DNA from: Sinonovacula constricta
Lineage: Eukaryota > Mollusca > Bivalvia > Cardiida > Solecurtidae
DNA length: 64,000 bases
Assembly: GCA_007844125.1 (NCBI GenBank)
Contig: CM017573.1
Span: forward strand, 5,530,627-5,594,626
Direction of reading: 5' to 3'
The number at the start of each line of letters is the position of its first letter. Within the stretch, counting starts at the first letter, position 1. Positions 35,301 to 45,168 of the stretch are shown here, in pieces. The notes below the pieces were generated by a model, which was not told where the DNA came from, searched no databases, and worked only from the letters and a program-made list of their open reading frames with translations. The position numbers and the translations under genes were made by a program.

Positions 35301-37441
35301 CAGTACTATCTCCAATTGTTGGGGATAATGTAACCCCAGAACGGAGAATGTAACCCCAGAACGGAGAATGTAACCCCAGAACAATCACACGAAACGACAT
35401 ATTTCGGAAGAAATAACGTTAAGTAATGCAAGTTTACGCTAGACCATGTGAAAAGAACTATTTCCGTCAACTAGAGCAGTTCAACGCCAACATCCTACAT
35501 GGCGTACAACAATAATAAGTCCTCTCCATGCTTTCATGTGGCAACAGTATGCCACTGCCATTGTATTCTATTACTTAATTTGATATGCTTTTACACAGTA
35601 CTTTTATTACTAATAATCCTTACGCTATACACCGTCTTTCTTAATTTAAAAAAACGAAAATAACACGCGTAATGTTTCTTTTATGTCCATAAATAGCAAA
35701 CAAACCTTCGTTGCGATGGAAATGAGACATTGCTCGATGAATGGCTTACGCTATTTGTGGATATTTAACATCAATAAGTGTAACAACATCTCAACTTTGT
35801 TTATGAACTTAAGATTATGAAACAACTTTCATGTGTAAAGTAACGTACAGCAATCTATTTCTTCGTGCCTATCTTTTAAATTGACCCAGTACAAATAAGG
35901 CGAAGACAGAGGTATTTTTTAGTAAAAAAAGGAGAACAAATTAATTATTAATAACAGTACAGATAGGAATCATTACATTTTACACTGAACAACAAATTTT
36001 AAAATTTAACTGGTTGTATACTTTTAGATTGTATGATGCGGCTGCTTATTGGATAGATTTGTATAGATAAGAACTGATAAAACAACAGAACGAGTCTGAA
36101 ACAACAATTCAATGTTCTAAAATATAACAATTCTAGAACTAAAACTTAAATAATTATTAATAATTTCGATCATTTCCAAATCAATAACTTAACTTAACAC
36201 AACAGTGATTTTAGCGGCAAATAATATCACCGTCAGAGCTGATTACCCTGATGATAATGTTACATGATTTCAAAAGTAAGTGGTGTTCTGTGTCTAAAAA
36301 TGTATTAATTGGGAGGGATAGAAAATACTTTTTTTGTAGTAACAAATGTGCTTAATATTTCAAATGGATGAAGGACACCATATATAAATATATATTGCTC
36401 TATCGTAAATGTCAACAATTTAAAACCTTTTTGAACCCTTACAAAAATCGTAATACATGAAATAAACGTGTTTTCACAATTGTCAACACAAAAGAAAGGA
36501 ATTGCACTATAAATATTACATTTATAAACAAAAAAAGCATAACCAGAAATATCAACATTTTAGAAACAATTCATTCACAAATGGCAACATGGTAGAAGCA
36601 TATAATATATGTATAACACCAATTTTTGAAACATTTTAACAATTATTAATTAATTAAACTCTTTTATGTTAAGTTGAATTACTAAAAACTAAACCGTTTT
36701 ACATACTAACACTTTTGATTTAAAGAATGTCCTATAATGTTGGAGGTATACATAAAATTAACTGTAACTTTCAGTATCCCAATTAAATGTAACTGATAGT
36801 AACCCAATTAAATGTAACTGATAGTAACTCAAATGTAACTGATAGTTACCCAATTAAATGTAAATGATAGTAACCCAATTAAATGTAACTGATAGTTACC
36901 CAATTAAATGTAACTGATAATAACACAATTAAATGTAACTTTCAGTAACACAATTAAATGTTAATGATAGTAACCCAATTAAATGTAACTGATAGTAACA
37001 CAATTAAATGTAACTTTCAGTAACACAATTAAATGTTAATGATAGTAACCTAATTAAATGTAACTGATAGTTACCCAATTAAATGTAACTGATAATAACA
37101 CAATTAAATGTAACTTTCAGTTATGCAATTAAATGTTACTGATAGTAACGAAATTAAATGTAACTGATAGCAACACAATTAAATGTAACTGATAGTAACA
37201 CAATTTAATGTAACTTTCAGTAACACAATTCAGTGTTACTCTTAGGATCACAGTTTGTAGTAAAATTAAAAGCAATCACAAATTAAGTCTGTGATCAACA
37301 CTGGTGCGGTACCATATAGAGACGGCTTATTTGACAAATGCTTGTACTTTCTTGTATTTCACATTTTGTTTAAAATACAAATAAAAATAATAATAATGAT
37401 AATGGTGATAATAAAAATACAATATAATAATAATAATAATA

Positions 37442-37482
<41 letters not shown>

Positions 37483-39220
37483 TAAACATTCAGTGTATAC
37501 AGTACATAAAACACATATGTCAAACTGTAAATACGGTAACACTGTAACAATATTACCTCCTATCACGTCAATGTTAACATTCATCTGTGTTATTTTATAT
37601 CACTTAGTTTAGTTTTGTCTTTATGTACTAGGATACCGCTGTTTGATAAAAAAAGTTGCTTTGAAAGCAAAGAATTAAAAACTTGACAAGCTGAAAAAGT
37701 GTATGTTCGTGAAACAAACTTTAATTGACTTGCGATTGTCATAGTGTACATTTATCAATATGATTTTCTTTTCTTTCTTATATTAAATATAGTTTATCAT
37801 TCGTATTACATCTGCCGTAAATAATGTTGAAACCTTCTGTTAATTTCGTTTGACATTAAAGCCAAATAGTCTGATAGTGATCCTTTGATTCTGATACTAT
37901 AGGTATTGCTAGAATTCATATACATTGATATTAAATGGTTGTTTATGTGTATTATGTTATAATTTGATTGCTTTTTATTTATATGTTAAACGTTTATTTT
38001 AATACTAGATATTTTGTATGTATATTATATATAAGTTCATTGTATCTGTTTTAACTCACGATGCAGGTGCTTACTGTTAGTTGTTTCACTTTGACGGGAA
38101 GTTTTATTTACACTGTTTGTTTGATAGAAAAACCTTTAGGAAGTGCGAGGTTGGAGCGCTCCACAAACCAGGTTTAAGCACCCCAGTTGGTCCTTTTGCC
38201 GATTGACCGTTCTAAGGCGGTAACTGCTGGTTTTTCTTTTTGTGTGTTATGTCTGGTCTCTGTGTTTTATATGTTCACATTTACATTTACCCTGTTTGCC
38301 TTTGTCTACAGGTAGATTAAATTAAAATGTCTGTGGAAATTTTGATAGGACTTTTTCTTATTTACATATTAAACGGAAAGTCCAGATTGAATAATCCATA
38401 AAAGAAATAGAAAGCTTAAGATGAAAATCTTTGTCATGGATACTTTTAGCTGAGCAACCAGCAATACAATGGCTTCTTTTTATTGTGTTATAAAAATACC
38501 ACAACTTATTAACACAGTTTATTTATCAATGTGGAATTGCATAGATAGATATTTGATTATAAATTAAGCAAAATTCAAAACAAAACAAGAAAAAAACCCA
38601 AGAAAAACAGCAACAAACAATTAAGTTATATTTATTTTTGTGTGTAATAGTTATAATGTAATACATGTTTAACTGTTAATGTTTTTTACCCTGAATGAAA
38701 TGTTTGTATATAAGATCAGCGTATATCTAAGGCAAATATGGCGCTATCTTAACTTCTTTTTCCAGAAATGATTATATTAATGCATAAGAGAAGAACAAGT
38801 AATTAAATATTATTTAAATATGTAAACAACAAATCAACAGTGTAGATTTTCATTTAAAATGCAATTTTCAAGTATCTTATTCATTAGTTTGTCTATTAAA
38901 TTGCCATTGTTGACGGCATGTATTAAAAATAAGTTGAAAAGAGCTGTTTGTCCATGATTGGTGTTTTGATTTAAAGAATCCCACACTTATTTCAAGCTTT
39001 TGCAAAAAAAAAAAAAGAACTAAGAAAAAATGTAAAAAAAAAAATCTTTTAAGAGCGCTCAAGTGCAACAATTTTCCACATCCAAATACTTCTACTTACG
39101 TTTTGTGTCGCAAAGTTTATCATAAGATGAGTATTCAGAATCACTAATGTCAGAAAAGTAGGCTGAGTCTTTCTGCTCCCAGTACCGGCATGAGTACATC
39201 CTTCTTTCTAACTTTCCCAT
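26255..39220 (-). CDS. NR4A: NR4A orphan nuclear receptor (Nur77/Nurr1/HR38 family), 11 coding exons
   Basis: A nuclear transcription factor that binds NBRE (AAAGGTCA) DNA as monomer or dimer. Family members are immediate-early genes that act largely without classical ligand. The joined exons give 2,337 nt, 778 residues plus stop, with all phases compatible. Order: activation region 1-440, with PMTPPTPE near 405; zinc finger 1 Cys443/446/460/463 with P-box CEGCKGFF; zinc finger 2 Cys479/485/495/498; A-box [13 protein letters not shown] at 512-524; a PKSPQE proline linker; ligand-binding domain about 570-778 ending [10 protein letters not shown] then HTGQLPF. The intron between FFK and RTVQ is at the family's usual place. 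Start: ATG 39218-39220 has an in-frame TAG at 39257-39259. Vertebrate NR4A proteins are about 600 residues, so the extra length is N-terminal. An inner ATG at 35127-35129 (MLLLQTQPTYSG) aligns with the vertebrate start region. One NR4A gene is typical of invertebrates. Confidence 0.95.
26770..26917 (-). CDS. NR4A: NR4A coding exon 10, ligand-binding domain
   Basis: Acceptor TTGTTTAG and donor AAG|GTAAGT. Encodes [20 protein letters not shown], then [20 protein letters not shown] is a near-invariant NR4A phrase. Confidence 0.96.
27182..27189. promoter_or_regulatory. CRE palindrome TGACGTCA
   Basis: Perfect CREB/ATF site in NR4A intron 9, close to the exon 9 donor. Confidence 0.35.
27212..27390 (-). 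CDS. NR4A: NR4A coding exon 9, ligand-binding domain
   Basis: Acceptor TTTTCAG, donor C|GTGAGT. Encodes [20 protein letters not shown] and [12 protein letters not shown], ending [15 protein letters not shown]. Phase 2 in, phase 1 out. Confidence 0.96.
27391..28152 (-). other. NR4A intron 8
   Basis: Holds the SINE-like element near its 5' end. The rest (27391-27975) is AT-rich, and the plus-strand frame at 27730-27990 is chance. Confidence 0.6.
27975..28130 (-). mobile_element. SINE-like element in NR4A intron 8
   Basis: On minus, a head 'gtaggagcggtcagagtcgc' then 'tgactcg' looks tRNA-derived, followed by 'gtgtgggttttagtccgg' and a conserved-tail-like 'atgtggggtggttttccagc' then 'ggtggttctactggg'. 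The tail resembles, from memory, the central domain of mollusc SINEs (the MetaSINE type). It lies about 20 bp downstream of the exon 8 donor. Confidence 0.6.
28153..28355 (-). CDS. NR4A: NR4A coding exon 8, ligand-binding domain
   Basis: Acceptor TTTCCAG, donor AG|GTAAGC. Includes [20 protein letters not shown] and [17 protein letters not shown], matching helices 3-5 of NR4A ligand-binding domains, which in vertebrates lack an open pocket. Confidence 0.96.
28572..28732 (-). CDS. NR4A: NR4A coding exon 7, C-terminal extension and hinge
   Basis: Acceptor TTTTTGCAG and donor ACA|GTAAGT. Carries the A-box [17 protein letters not shown], which contacts the AAA part of the NBRE in family members, and the linker [18 protein letters not shown] that begins the ligand-binding domain. 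Confidence 0.97.
28733..29368 (-). other. NR4A intron 6
   Basis: AT-rich intron with GT-AG ends. Near 29178-29203 'ctgccggataccacatttaa' resembles one end of the TA-flanked MITEs (24207 and 61319), possibly a fragment. Nothing else was seen. Confidence 0.4.
29369..29498 (-). CDS. NR4A: NR4A coding exon 6, zinc finger 2
   Basis: Acceptor TTTTCAG, donor GTACGT, phase 0 in and phase 1 out. Reads [20 protein letters not shown] and onward to [17 protein letters not shown]; finger cysteines 479, 485, 495 and 498. Confidence 0.97.
29499..29932 (-). other. NR4A intron 5 (between the two zinc fingers)
   Basis: GT-AG intron separating FFK from RTVQ. No other feature. Confidence 0.8.
29933..30116 (-). 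CDS. NR4A: NR4A coding exon 5, zinc finger 1
   Basis: Acceptor TTTTTTGCAG and donor AAG|GTGAGA. Encodes a Pro/Ser/Thr linker, then [20 protein letters not shown] and CKGFFK. The finger cysteines are residues 443, 446, 460 and 463. This is the most conserved part and settles the family. Confidence 0.97.
30117..30609 (-). other. NR4A intron 4
   Basis: AT-rich GT-AG intron before the DNA-binding domain exon. Nothing else was seen. Confidence 0.7.
30610..31427 (-). CDS. NR4A: NR4A coding exon 4, main activation region (residues 135 to about 406)
   Basis: The longest exon (818 nt). Acceptor CTTCAG at 31433-31428, donor AG|GTAATG. Ser/Thr/Tyr/His-rich low-complexity activation domain with eight Gln in a row (CAG/CAA codons near 30960-30985) and seven His (near 30890-30910). 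Ends with the PMTPPTPE motif just before the DNA-binding domain. A second AG nine bases inside (after GAATTGCAG) could serve as an alternative acceptor removing three residues. Confidence 0.93.
31650..31710. repeat. (CA/CGCA)n microsatellite in NR4A intron 3
   Basis: Runs of 'cacacgcacacgcac' 85-145 bp downstream (gene sense) of exon 3's weak donor. Confidence 0.9.
31795..31932 (-). CDS. NR4A: NR4A coding exon 3 (residues 89-134)
   Basis: Acceptor TTTTACAG; exactly 46 codons, phase 0 at both ends, so skipping would keep frame. Reads [19 protein letters not shown]. The donor is CAG|GTTCGA, which departs from the GTRAGT consensus at several positions and may be weak. Confidence 0.8.
32454..32461. 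promoter_or_regulatory. CRE palindrome TGACGTCA
   Basis: Perfect 8-bp CREB/ATF site in NR4A intron 2. Confidence 0.4.
32610..32735 (-). mobile_element. Truncated copy of the 392-bp MITE
   Basis: The reverse complement (from 'aatcggaactcttcgggta' through 'ccctcggatgtttctgg' to 'tttcgttcgccgga') matches the left 125 bp of the element at 15492-15883. No opposite end is found, so it is truncated. Confidence 0.7.
34828..34835. promoter_or_regulatory. CRE palindrome TGACGTCA
   Basis: Perfect CREB/ATF site in NR4A intron 2, about 270 bp downstream of exon 2 in the gene's sense. Confidence 0.4.
35109..35251 (-). CDS. NR4A: NR4A coding exon 2 (residues 41-88)
   Basis: Acceptor CTTCCAG (35258-35252) and donor GTACGT (35108-35103). 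It opens with two bases completing the phase-1 codon. Ser/Thr/Pro-rich, ending in MLLLQTQ. The internal Met at 35127-35129 could serve as the start of a shorter protein of 696 residues. Confidence 0.85.
35325..35382. repeat. 20-bp tandem repeat, about 3 copies
   Basis: Unit 'acggagaatgtaaccccaga' at 35341 and 35361, with a partial copy to the left. It lies about 75 bp from the exon 2 acceptor. Confidence 0.85.
36772..37240. repeat. 25-bp tandem array, about 18 copies
   Basis: Unit 'aattaaatgtaactgatag' plus 'taaccc'; starts at 36781 and 36806 give the 25-bp period. Variants alternate between 'gatagtaac' and 'ttcagtaac'. Confidence 0.93.
37386..37483. repeat. (AAT)n microsatellite
   Basis: Imperfect on the left ('aataataatgataatgg'), nearly pure AAT from 37428 to 37483. 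Confidence 0.95.
39100..39220 (-). CDS. NR4A: NR4A coding exon 1 (residues 1-40)
   Basis: Starts at ATG 39220 and ends at a GTAAGT donor (39099-39094) after one base of a codon (phase 1). Encodes an N-terminus with [15 protein letters not shown] and acidic-aromatic [13 protein letters not shown] recall no equivalent in vertebrate NR4A, so it may be a lineage-specific or alternative N-terminus. Confidence 0.75.
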
Positions 39221-39310
39221 TATTTTGACAACAAATCTTCCCCGTCGTGGGAACACCTAGTCGTTAGTCACTCCTTACCACGCAGCAAGGTAAGGACACA
39301 TTCACCAGGC

Positions 39311-39317
39311 ATTTATA
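39311..39317 (-). promoter_or_regulatory. Candidate TATA box of the NR4A exon 1 promoter
   Basis: TATAAAT on the minus strand, about 91 bp upstream of the start codon, which leaves room for a 5' UTR of about 60 nt. No good 3' splice site lies between it and the ATG, so exon 1 may start here. CCAAT motifs in both orientations lie farther up (39491-39495 on plus, 39549-39553 on minus). Confidence 0.35.
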
Positions 39318-39818
39318 ATAACAATTTTTGTCTTGGTTGTTAATAAACGCAACTGTACAATCACACCAGTATTATAAAATGTCGACACTCAACTTAAGTT
39401 AATTTTTCACACGCAAATATCAATACTCGTCATTTTATGATAATTTCCGATACGGAAATTCATGATTCCATTCCACCGAAACCAGATCAGCCAATCAGAG
39501 CGTGCGTTGTATTCGCAAATCAAATCAACATTCAAATGAACTCGAATTTCATTGGCCGTCGCGTGCAATCGTTTATTCGCGTGAAGTATTTGTGAATTTA
39601 AATATCAGATATTATAAACTTTCTGAATACTCACTTGGTAAAATCATCGTAGAAGGTACAGGGCGATAATGTCTGCCAGGTCATAGCGAGAGAAAAAAGA
39701 GCTACGGCTGATTTAGAACGAACTGTACATATTTAGAGAGGGATACACCGACCAAAAACCTACGCGGTTACAGCTTAATTAAATAACATTATTGTCAGAG
39801 AGAATATACGGACCGACA

Positions 39819-39826
39819 TGACCTTT
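39819..39826 (-). promoter_or_regulatory. NBRE (AAAGGTCA) upstream of NR4A
   Basis: The minus strand reads AAAGGTCATG, the monomer site of NR4A proteins, 600 bp upstream of the exon 1 ATG. About two such 8-mers are expected by chance in 64 kb, and others occur at 18898 and 48433, so autoregulation is only a suggestion. Confidence 0.3.
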
Positions 39827-39839
39827 AAAGATATTTAAA

Positions 39840-40236
39840 CTGATTGATTTGATGGCTTGATCGAAGTATGTTAGCTTTGCTTCTCAGTGGATTATTCATG
39901 CATCATAATGTTCATTTGTGCTTCCTACAAGTGTACGCAACTTCTTGGCGGAGTCTGACAACAAAACATTCAAGCCATATACGACCGTTCGATCACAGCA
40001 AGTGTTGTCGGGTTTTTTCTTCTATGAAAAGATTAATTGTTCTTTTAAAAATTGATGATAAATTTCACACAAAGGCAAAACAGAAAGTATTGTTTGAAAG
40101 ATTGTTAAATAAGCTACACACCTGCTTTATCGTTTTTAACTTCACGGCCTGTTTAATTTCAAAAAATACTTTATCAACATGGGAAGTATATGGAACTTAG
40201 TTATCATCAACATACTCCTTTAAGTAGTCGTCTTTT
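39840..40236. other. Unassigned sequence; one unsupported 110-codon frame
   Basis: A plus-strand frame at 39868-40200 encodes a Leu/Phe/Ser-rich 110-residue peptide with no domain or splice support and no similarity I recognise. Probably chance. Confidence 0.2.
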
Positions 40237-40239
40237 TTG

Positions 40240-40530
40240 TCATCACCATCATCATCATCGTCGTCGTCGTCGTCGTCGTCTTCATCATCATCATCACCAT
40301 CGTCGTGTCGTCGTCATCATCATCATCATTATCATCGTCATTATCATCATCATCATCATCATTATCATCGTCATCATCATCATCATCATCATCACCATCG
40401 TCGTGTCGTCGTCGTCATCATCATCATTCTCATCGTCATCCTCACCATCATCATCATCGTCGTCGTGTTCGTCGTCGTTGTCATCATCATCATCATGATC
40501 ATCTTAGTCCTCCTCCTCCTCATTATCACT
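40240..40530. repeat. (ATC)n/(GTC)n trinucleotide microsatellite
   Basis: CAT, CGT and TCA triplets alternate through about 290 bp, opening three plus-strand frames (His-, Ser- and Ile-rich) that are artefacts. Confidence 0.97.
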
Positions 40531-40867
40531 ACCACCACAATAACTCTTTTTCACAGAAAGAATTATAACTGGAAGCACAGGACAACACTTGCTACAATAA
40601 TGGCTGTAGAAGTTGGTCAGTGGGTATAAAGTATTGTTTGTAAATCCAAACTTTATAATGAAGTTGTTAGAATCGTGTTTCTGTAATATAATTGATATAT
40701 GTGTATTGTTCACTTATCACATGTGAGTAGGATGGACAAGTGAATTGTATTTGCAAGTTCTTCCAGCATATAGAGCTGGCATCGAGTTTGATTAAAGTAA
40801 CATTCATTTTAATTGCATTGCATGTACGGAACAAAAGAAAACAATTTCTATCCAGATCATTTAACCA

Positions 40868-40995
40868 GATTTGGGAGCTACTAAACCGCCTGCTGATAGA
40901 TTTGGGAGCTACTAAACCGCCTGCTGATAGATTTGGGAGCTACTATACCGCCTACTGATAGATTTGGGAGCTACTAAACCGCCTGCTGATAGATT
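40868..40995. repeat. 31-bp tandem repeat, 4 copies
   Basis: Unit 'gatttgggagctactaaacc' plus 'gcctgctgata', with starts at 40868, 40899, 40930 and 40961. Confidence 0.92.
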
Positions 40996-41920
40996 CGAGT
41001 GCGAACAGTTCTAAAGTCGGTCAACAGATTCGTTTAGGCGTCTTTATTTACTATACATTGTGAACGAAGTAAAACGATTAGTGGCAGTATGTCCGGTTGT
41101 CCTATATATCTAGAACAAAACTTACTGGCCAAGCTTCTAGTCTGTCTGTTTGTCTGTTTGTCATTCTCTGTCGGCTGGGGGACATACCGGTCTCTCAGTC
41201 CTTGCCTGTCTGACAGACTGCCTGTCTGAATGTCCGCATCATCTGCACGTTTGCCTGCCTGTCCGTTCGTCTGTTCTGACGTCCGTCCGTCTTTGTATCT
41301 ATCTTGTACTGTTGACAATAACTGGGTGACGATGCTGGTTGTTGCCACATGTTACATTGAGATGGATGACATTTAGAGAGGTCTCCCATCCAGTGCCATG
41401 GATACTAATCGTCCCATTAGCGATCATTTCCATAAGTTTTCCTAAATGTCAACTACTTCATCCTAGACCAATTTGATAATTGTATCCAGCAAATTGTACC
41501 CTTAATCTCCGTGAGTCATGGTTGTATCTCATACACAGGCTTTGTGAAAAAGCGGCAAAGTTTGCTACGTAAACATGTACATGTATAGATTAGGTATGGC
41601 AGACATCAGGAAATATATGCCTTTTAGAACTCAAACTTATATAACTACGGTCTATAAGCAGAATTAATATTTACCAAAATTATTATATTCATTTTGACAA
41701 GTTTGTAAAAATGTTACCATTTTGAATTGGTAAAGATTCAAACAAACAAAAAATAAAAGAAAATATAAAATACGACTGATATTTGTGAACTGCTGTTTAT
41801 GCCGAATACAAATAAGGTTCCGTAAGGTAGCTTGTGTTAACTGTTAATGATAGGGACAAACAATGACCTTGCATTTTGCATCAGTTAATGTCCATTGGTT
41901 AATGGATTTCAATTATATAT
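40996..41920. other. Spacer with TGTC/GTCTGT-rich degenerate tract
   Basis: The part at about 41135-41300 is rich in 'gtctgt', 'gtccgt' and 'gcctgtc', a decayed tetranucleotide repeat. The remainder is unassigned. Confidence 0.5.
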
Positions 41921-42408
<488 letters not shown>

Positions 42409-45168
42409 ACGTTGAATGATACCAGACATATGTTGTTGGTTAATGTTGAATGATACCAGACATATGGTGTTGGTTAATGTTGAATGATACCAGACATATG
42501 GTGTTGGTTAATGTTGAATGATACCAAACATATGGTGTTGGTTAATGTTGAATGATACCAGACATATGGTGTTGGTTAATGTTGAATGATACCAGACATA
42601 TGGTGTTGGTTAATGTTGAATGATACCAGACATATGGTGTTGGTTAATGTTGAATGATACCAAACATATGGTGTTGGTTAATGTTGAATGATACCAAACA
42701 TATGGTGTTGGTTAATGTTGAATGATACCAAACATATGGTGTTGGTTAATGTTGAATGATACCAGACATATGGTGTTGGTTAATGTTGAATGATAACAAA
42801 CATATGGTGTTGGTTAATGTTGAATGATACCAGACATATGGTGTTGGTTAATGTTGAATGATACCAGACATATGGTGTTGGTTAATGTTGAATGATACCA
42901 GACATATGGTGTTGGTTAATGTTGAATGATACCAAACATATGGTGTTGGTTAATGTTGAATGATACCAAACATATGGTGTTGGTTAATGTTGAATGATAC
43001 CAAACATATGGTGTTGGTTAATGTTGAATGATACCAGACATATGGTGTTGGTTAATGTTGAATGATACCAAACATATGTTGTTGGTTAATGTTGAATGAT
43101 ACCAAACATATGGTGTTGGTTAATGTTGAATGATACCAGACATATGGTGTTGGTTAATGTTGAATGATACCAAACATATGGTGTTGGTTAATGTTGAATG
43201 ATACCAAACATATGGTGTTGGTTAATGTTGAATGATACCAGACATATGGTGTTGGTTAATGTTGAATGATACCAAACATATGGTGTTGGTTAATGTTGAA
43301 TGATACCAGACATATGTTGTTGGTTAATGTTGAATGATACCAAACATATGGTGTTGGTTAATGTTGAATGATACCAGACATATGGTGTTGGTTAATGTTG
43401 AATGATACCAAACATATGGTGTTGGTTAATGTTGAATGATACCAAACATATGGTGTTGGTTAATGTTGAATGATACCAAACATATGGTGTTGGTTAATGT
43501 TGAATGATACCAAACATATGGTGTTGGTTAATGTTGAATGATACCAGACATATGGTGTTGGTTAATGTTGAATGATACCAGACATATGGTGTTGGTTATT
43601 GTTGAATGATACCAGACATATGTTGTTGGTTAATGTTGAATGATACCAAACATATGGTGTTGGTTAATGTTGAATGATACCAGACATATGGTGTTGGTTA
43701 ATGTTGAATGATACCAAACATATGGTGTTGGTTAATGTTGAATGATACCAGACATATGGTGTTGGTTAATGTTGAATGATACCAGACATATGTTGTTGGT
43801 TAATGTTGAATGATACCAAACATATGGTGTTGGTTAATGTTGAATGATACCAGACATATGGTGTTGGTTAATGTTGAATGATACCAAACATATGGTGTTG
43901 GTTAATGTTGAATGATACCAAACATATGGTGTTGGTTAATGTTGAATGATACCAAACATATGGTGTTGGTTAATGTTGAATGATACCAAACATATGGTGT
44001 TGGTTAATGTTGAATGATACCAGACATATGGTGTTGGTTAATGTTGAATGATACCAGACATATGGTGTTGGTTAATGTTGAATGATACCAAACATATGGT
44101 GTTGGTTAATGTTGAATGATACCAGACATATGGTGCTGGTTAATGTTGAATGATACCAGACATATGGTGTTGGTTATTGTTGAATGATACCAAACATATG
44201 TTGTTGGTTAATGTTGAATGATACCAGACATATGGTGTTGGTTAATGTTGAATGATACCAAACATATGGTGTTGGTTAATGTTGAATGATACCAAACATA
44301 TGGTGTTGGTTAATGTTGAATGATACCAGACATATGGTGTTGGTTAATGTTGAATGATACCAAACATATGGTGTTGGTTAATGTTGAATGATACCAGACA
44401 TATGGTGTTGGTTAATGTTGAATGATACCAGACATATGTTGTTGGTTAATGTTGAATGATACCAGACATATGGTGTTGGTTAATGTTGAATGATACCAAA
44501 CATATGGTGTTGGTTAATGTTGAATGATACCAAACATATGGTGTTGGTTAATGTTGAATGATACCAGACATATGGTGTTGGTTAATGTTGAATGATACCA
44601 AACATATGTTGTTGGTTAATGTTGAATGATACCAGACATATGGTGTTGGTTAATGTTGAATGATACCAAACATATGTTGTTGGTTAATGTTGAATGATAC
44701 CAAACATATGTTGTTGGTTAATGTTGAATGATACCAAACATATGTTGTTGGTTAATGTTGAATGATACCAAACATATGTTGTTGGTTAATGTTGAATGAT
44801 ACCAGACATATGGTGTTGGTTAATGTTGAATGATACCAAACATATGTTGTTGGTTAATGTTGAATGATACCAGACATATGGTGTTGGTTAATGTTGAATG
44901 ATACCAAACATATGTTGTTGGTTAATGTTGAATGATACCAAACATATGTTGTTGGTTAATGTTGAATGATACCAAACATATGTTGTTGGTTAATGTTGAA
45001 TGATACCAAACATATGTTGTTGGTTAATGTTGAATGATACCAAACATATGGTGTTGGTTAATGTTGAATGATACCAGACATATGTTGTTGGTTAATGTTG
45101 AATGATACCAGACATATGGTGTTGGTTAATGTTGAATGATACCAGACATAGGATGTTGGTTAACATGT
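42409..45168. repeat. 34-bp satellite array, about 81 copies
   Basis: Unit 'gttgaatgataccagacata' plus 'tggtgttggttaat'; 'accaga' at 42421 and 42455 gives 34 bp. Copies are almost identical. Nearly all variation is at two sites: cca[G/A]aca and atg[G/T]tg. The rare others include single changes near 42795, 43598, 44134 and 44173. Each unit contains the palindrome CATATG. Confidence 0.98.

Larger units (their letters stand above)
35252..39099 (-). other. NR4A intron 1
   Basis: The largest intron of the model, AT-rich. Contains three small or medium tandem arrays (separate entries); otherwise no exon or RNA was seen. Confidence 0.6.

Noticed and set aside
39640..39688. Minus-strand ATG with MTWQTLSPCTFYDDFT and a GTGAGT donor just upstream of NR4A exon 1
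   Set aside because: It looks exon-like, but the donor is in phase 2 and fits neither exon 2 nor exon 3 of NR4A; no acceptor was found that would use it.
40190..40629. His-, Ser- and Ile-rich frames
   Set aside because: Translation of an (ATC)/(GTC) trinucleotide microsatellite in three phases.
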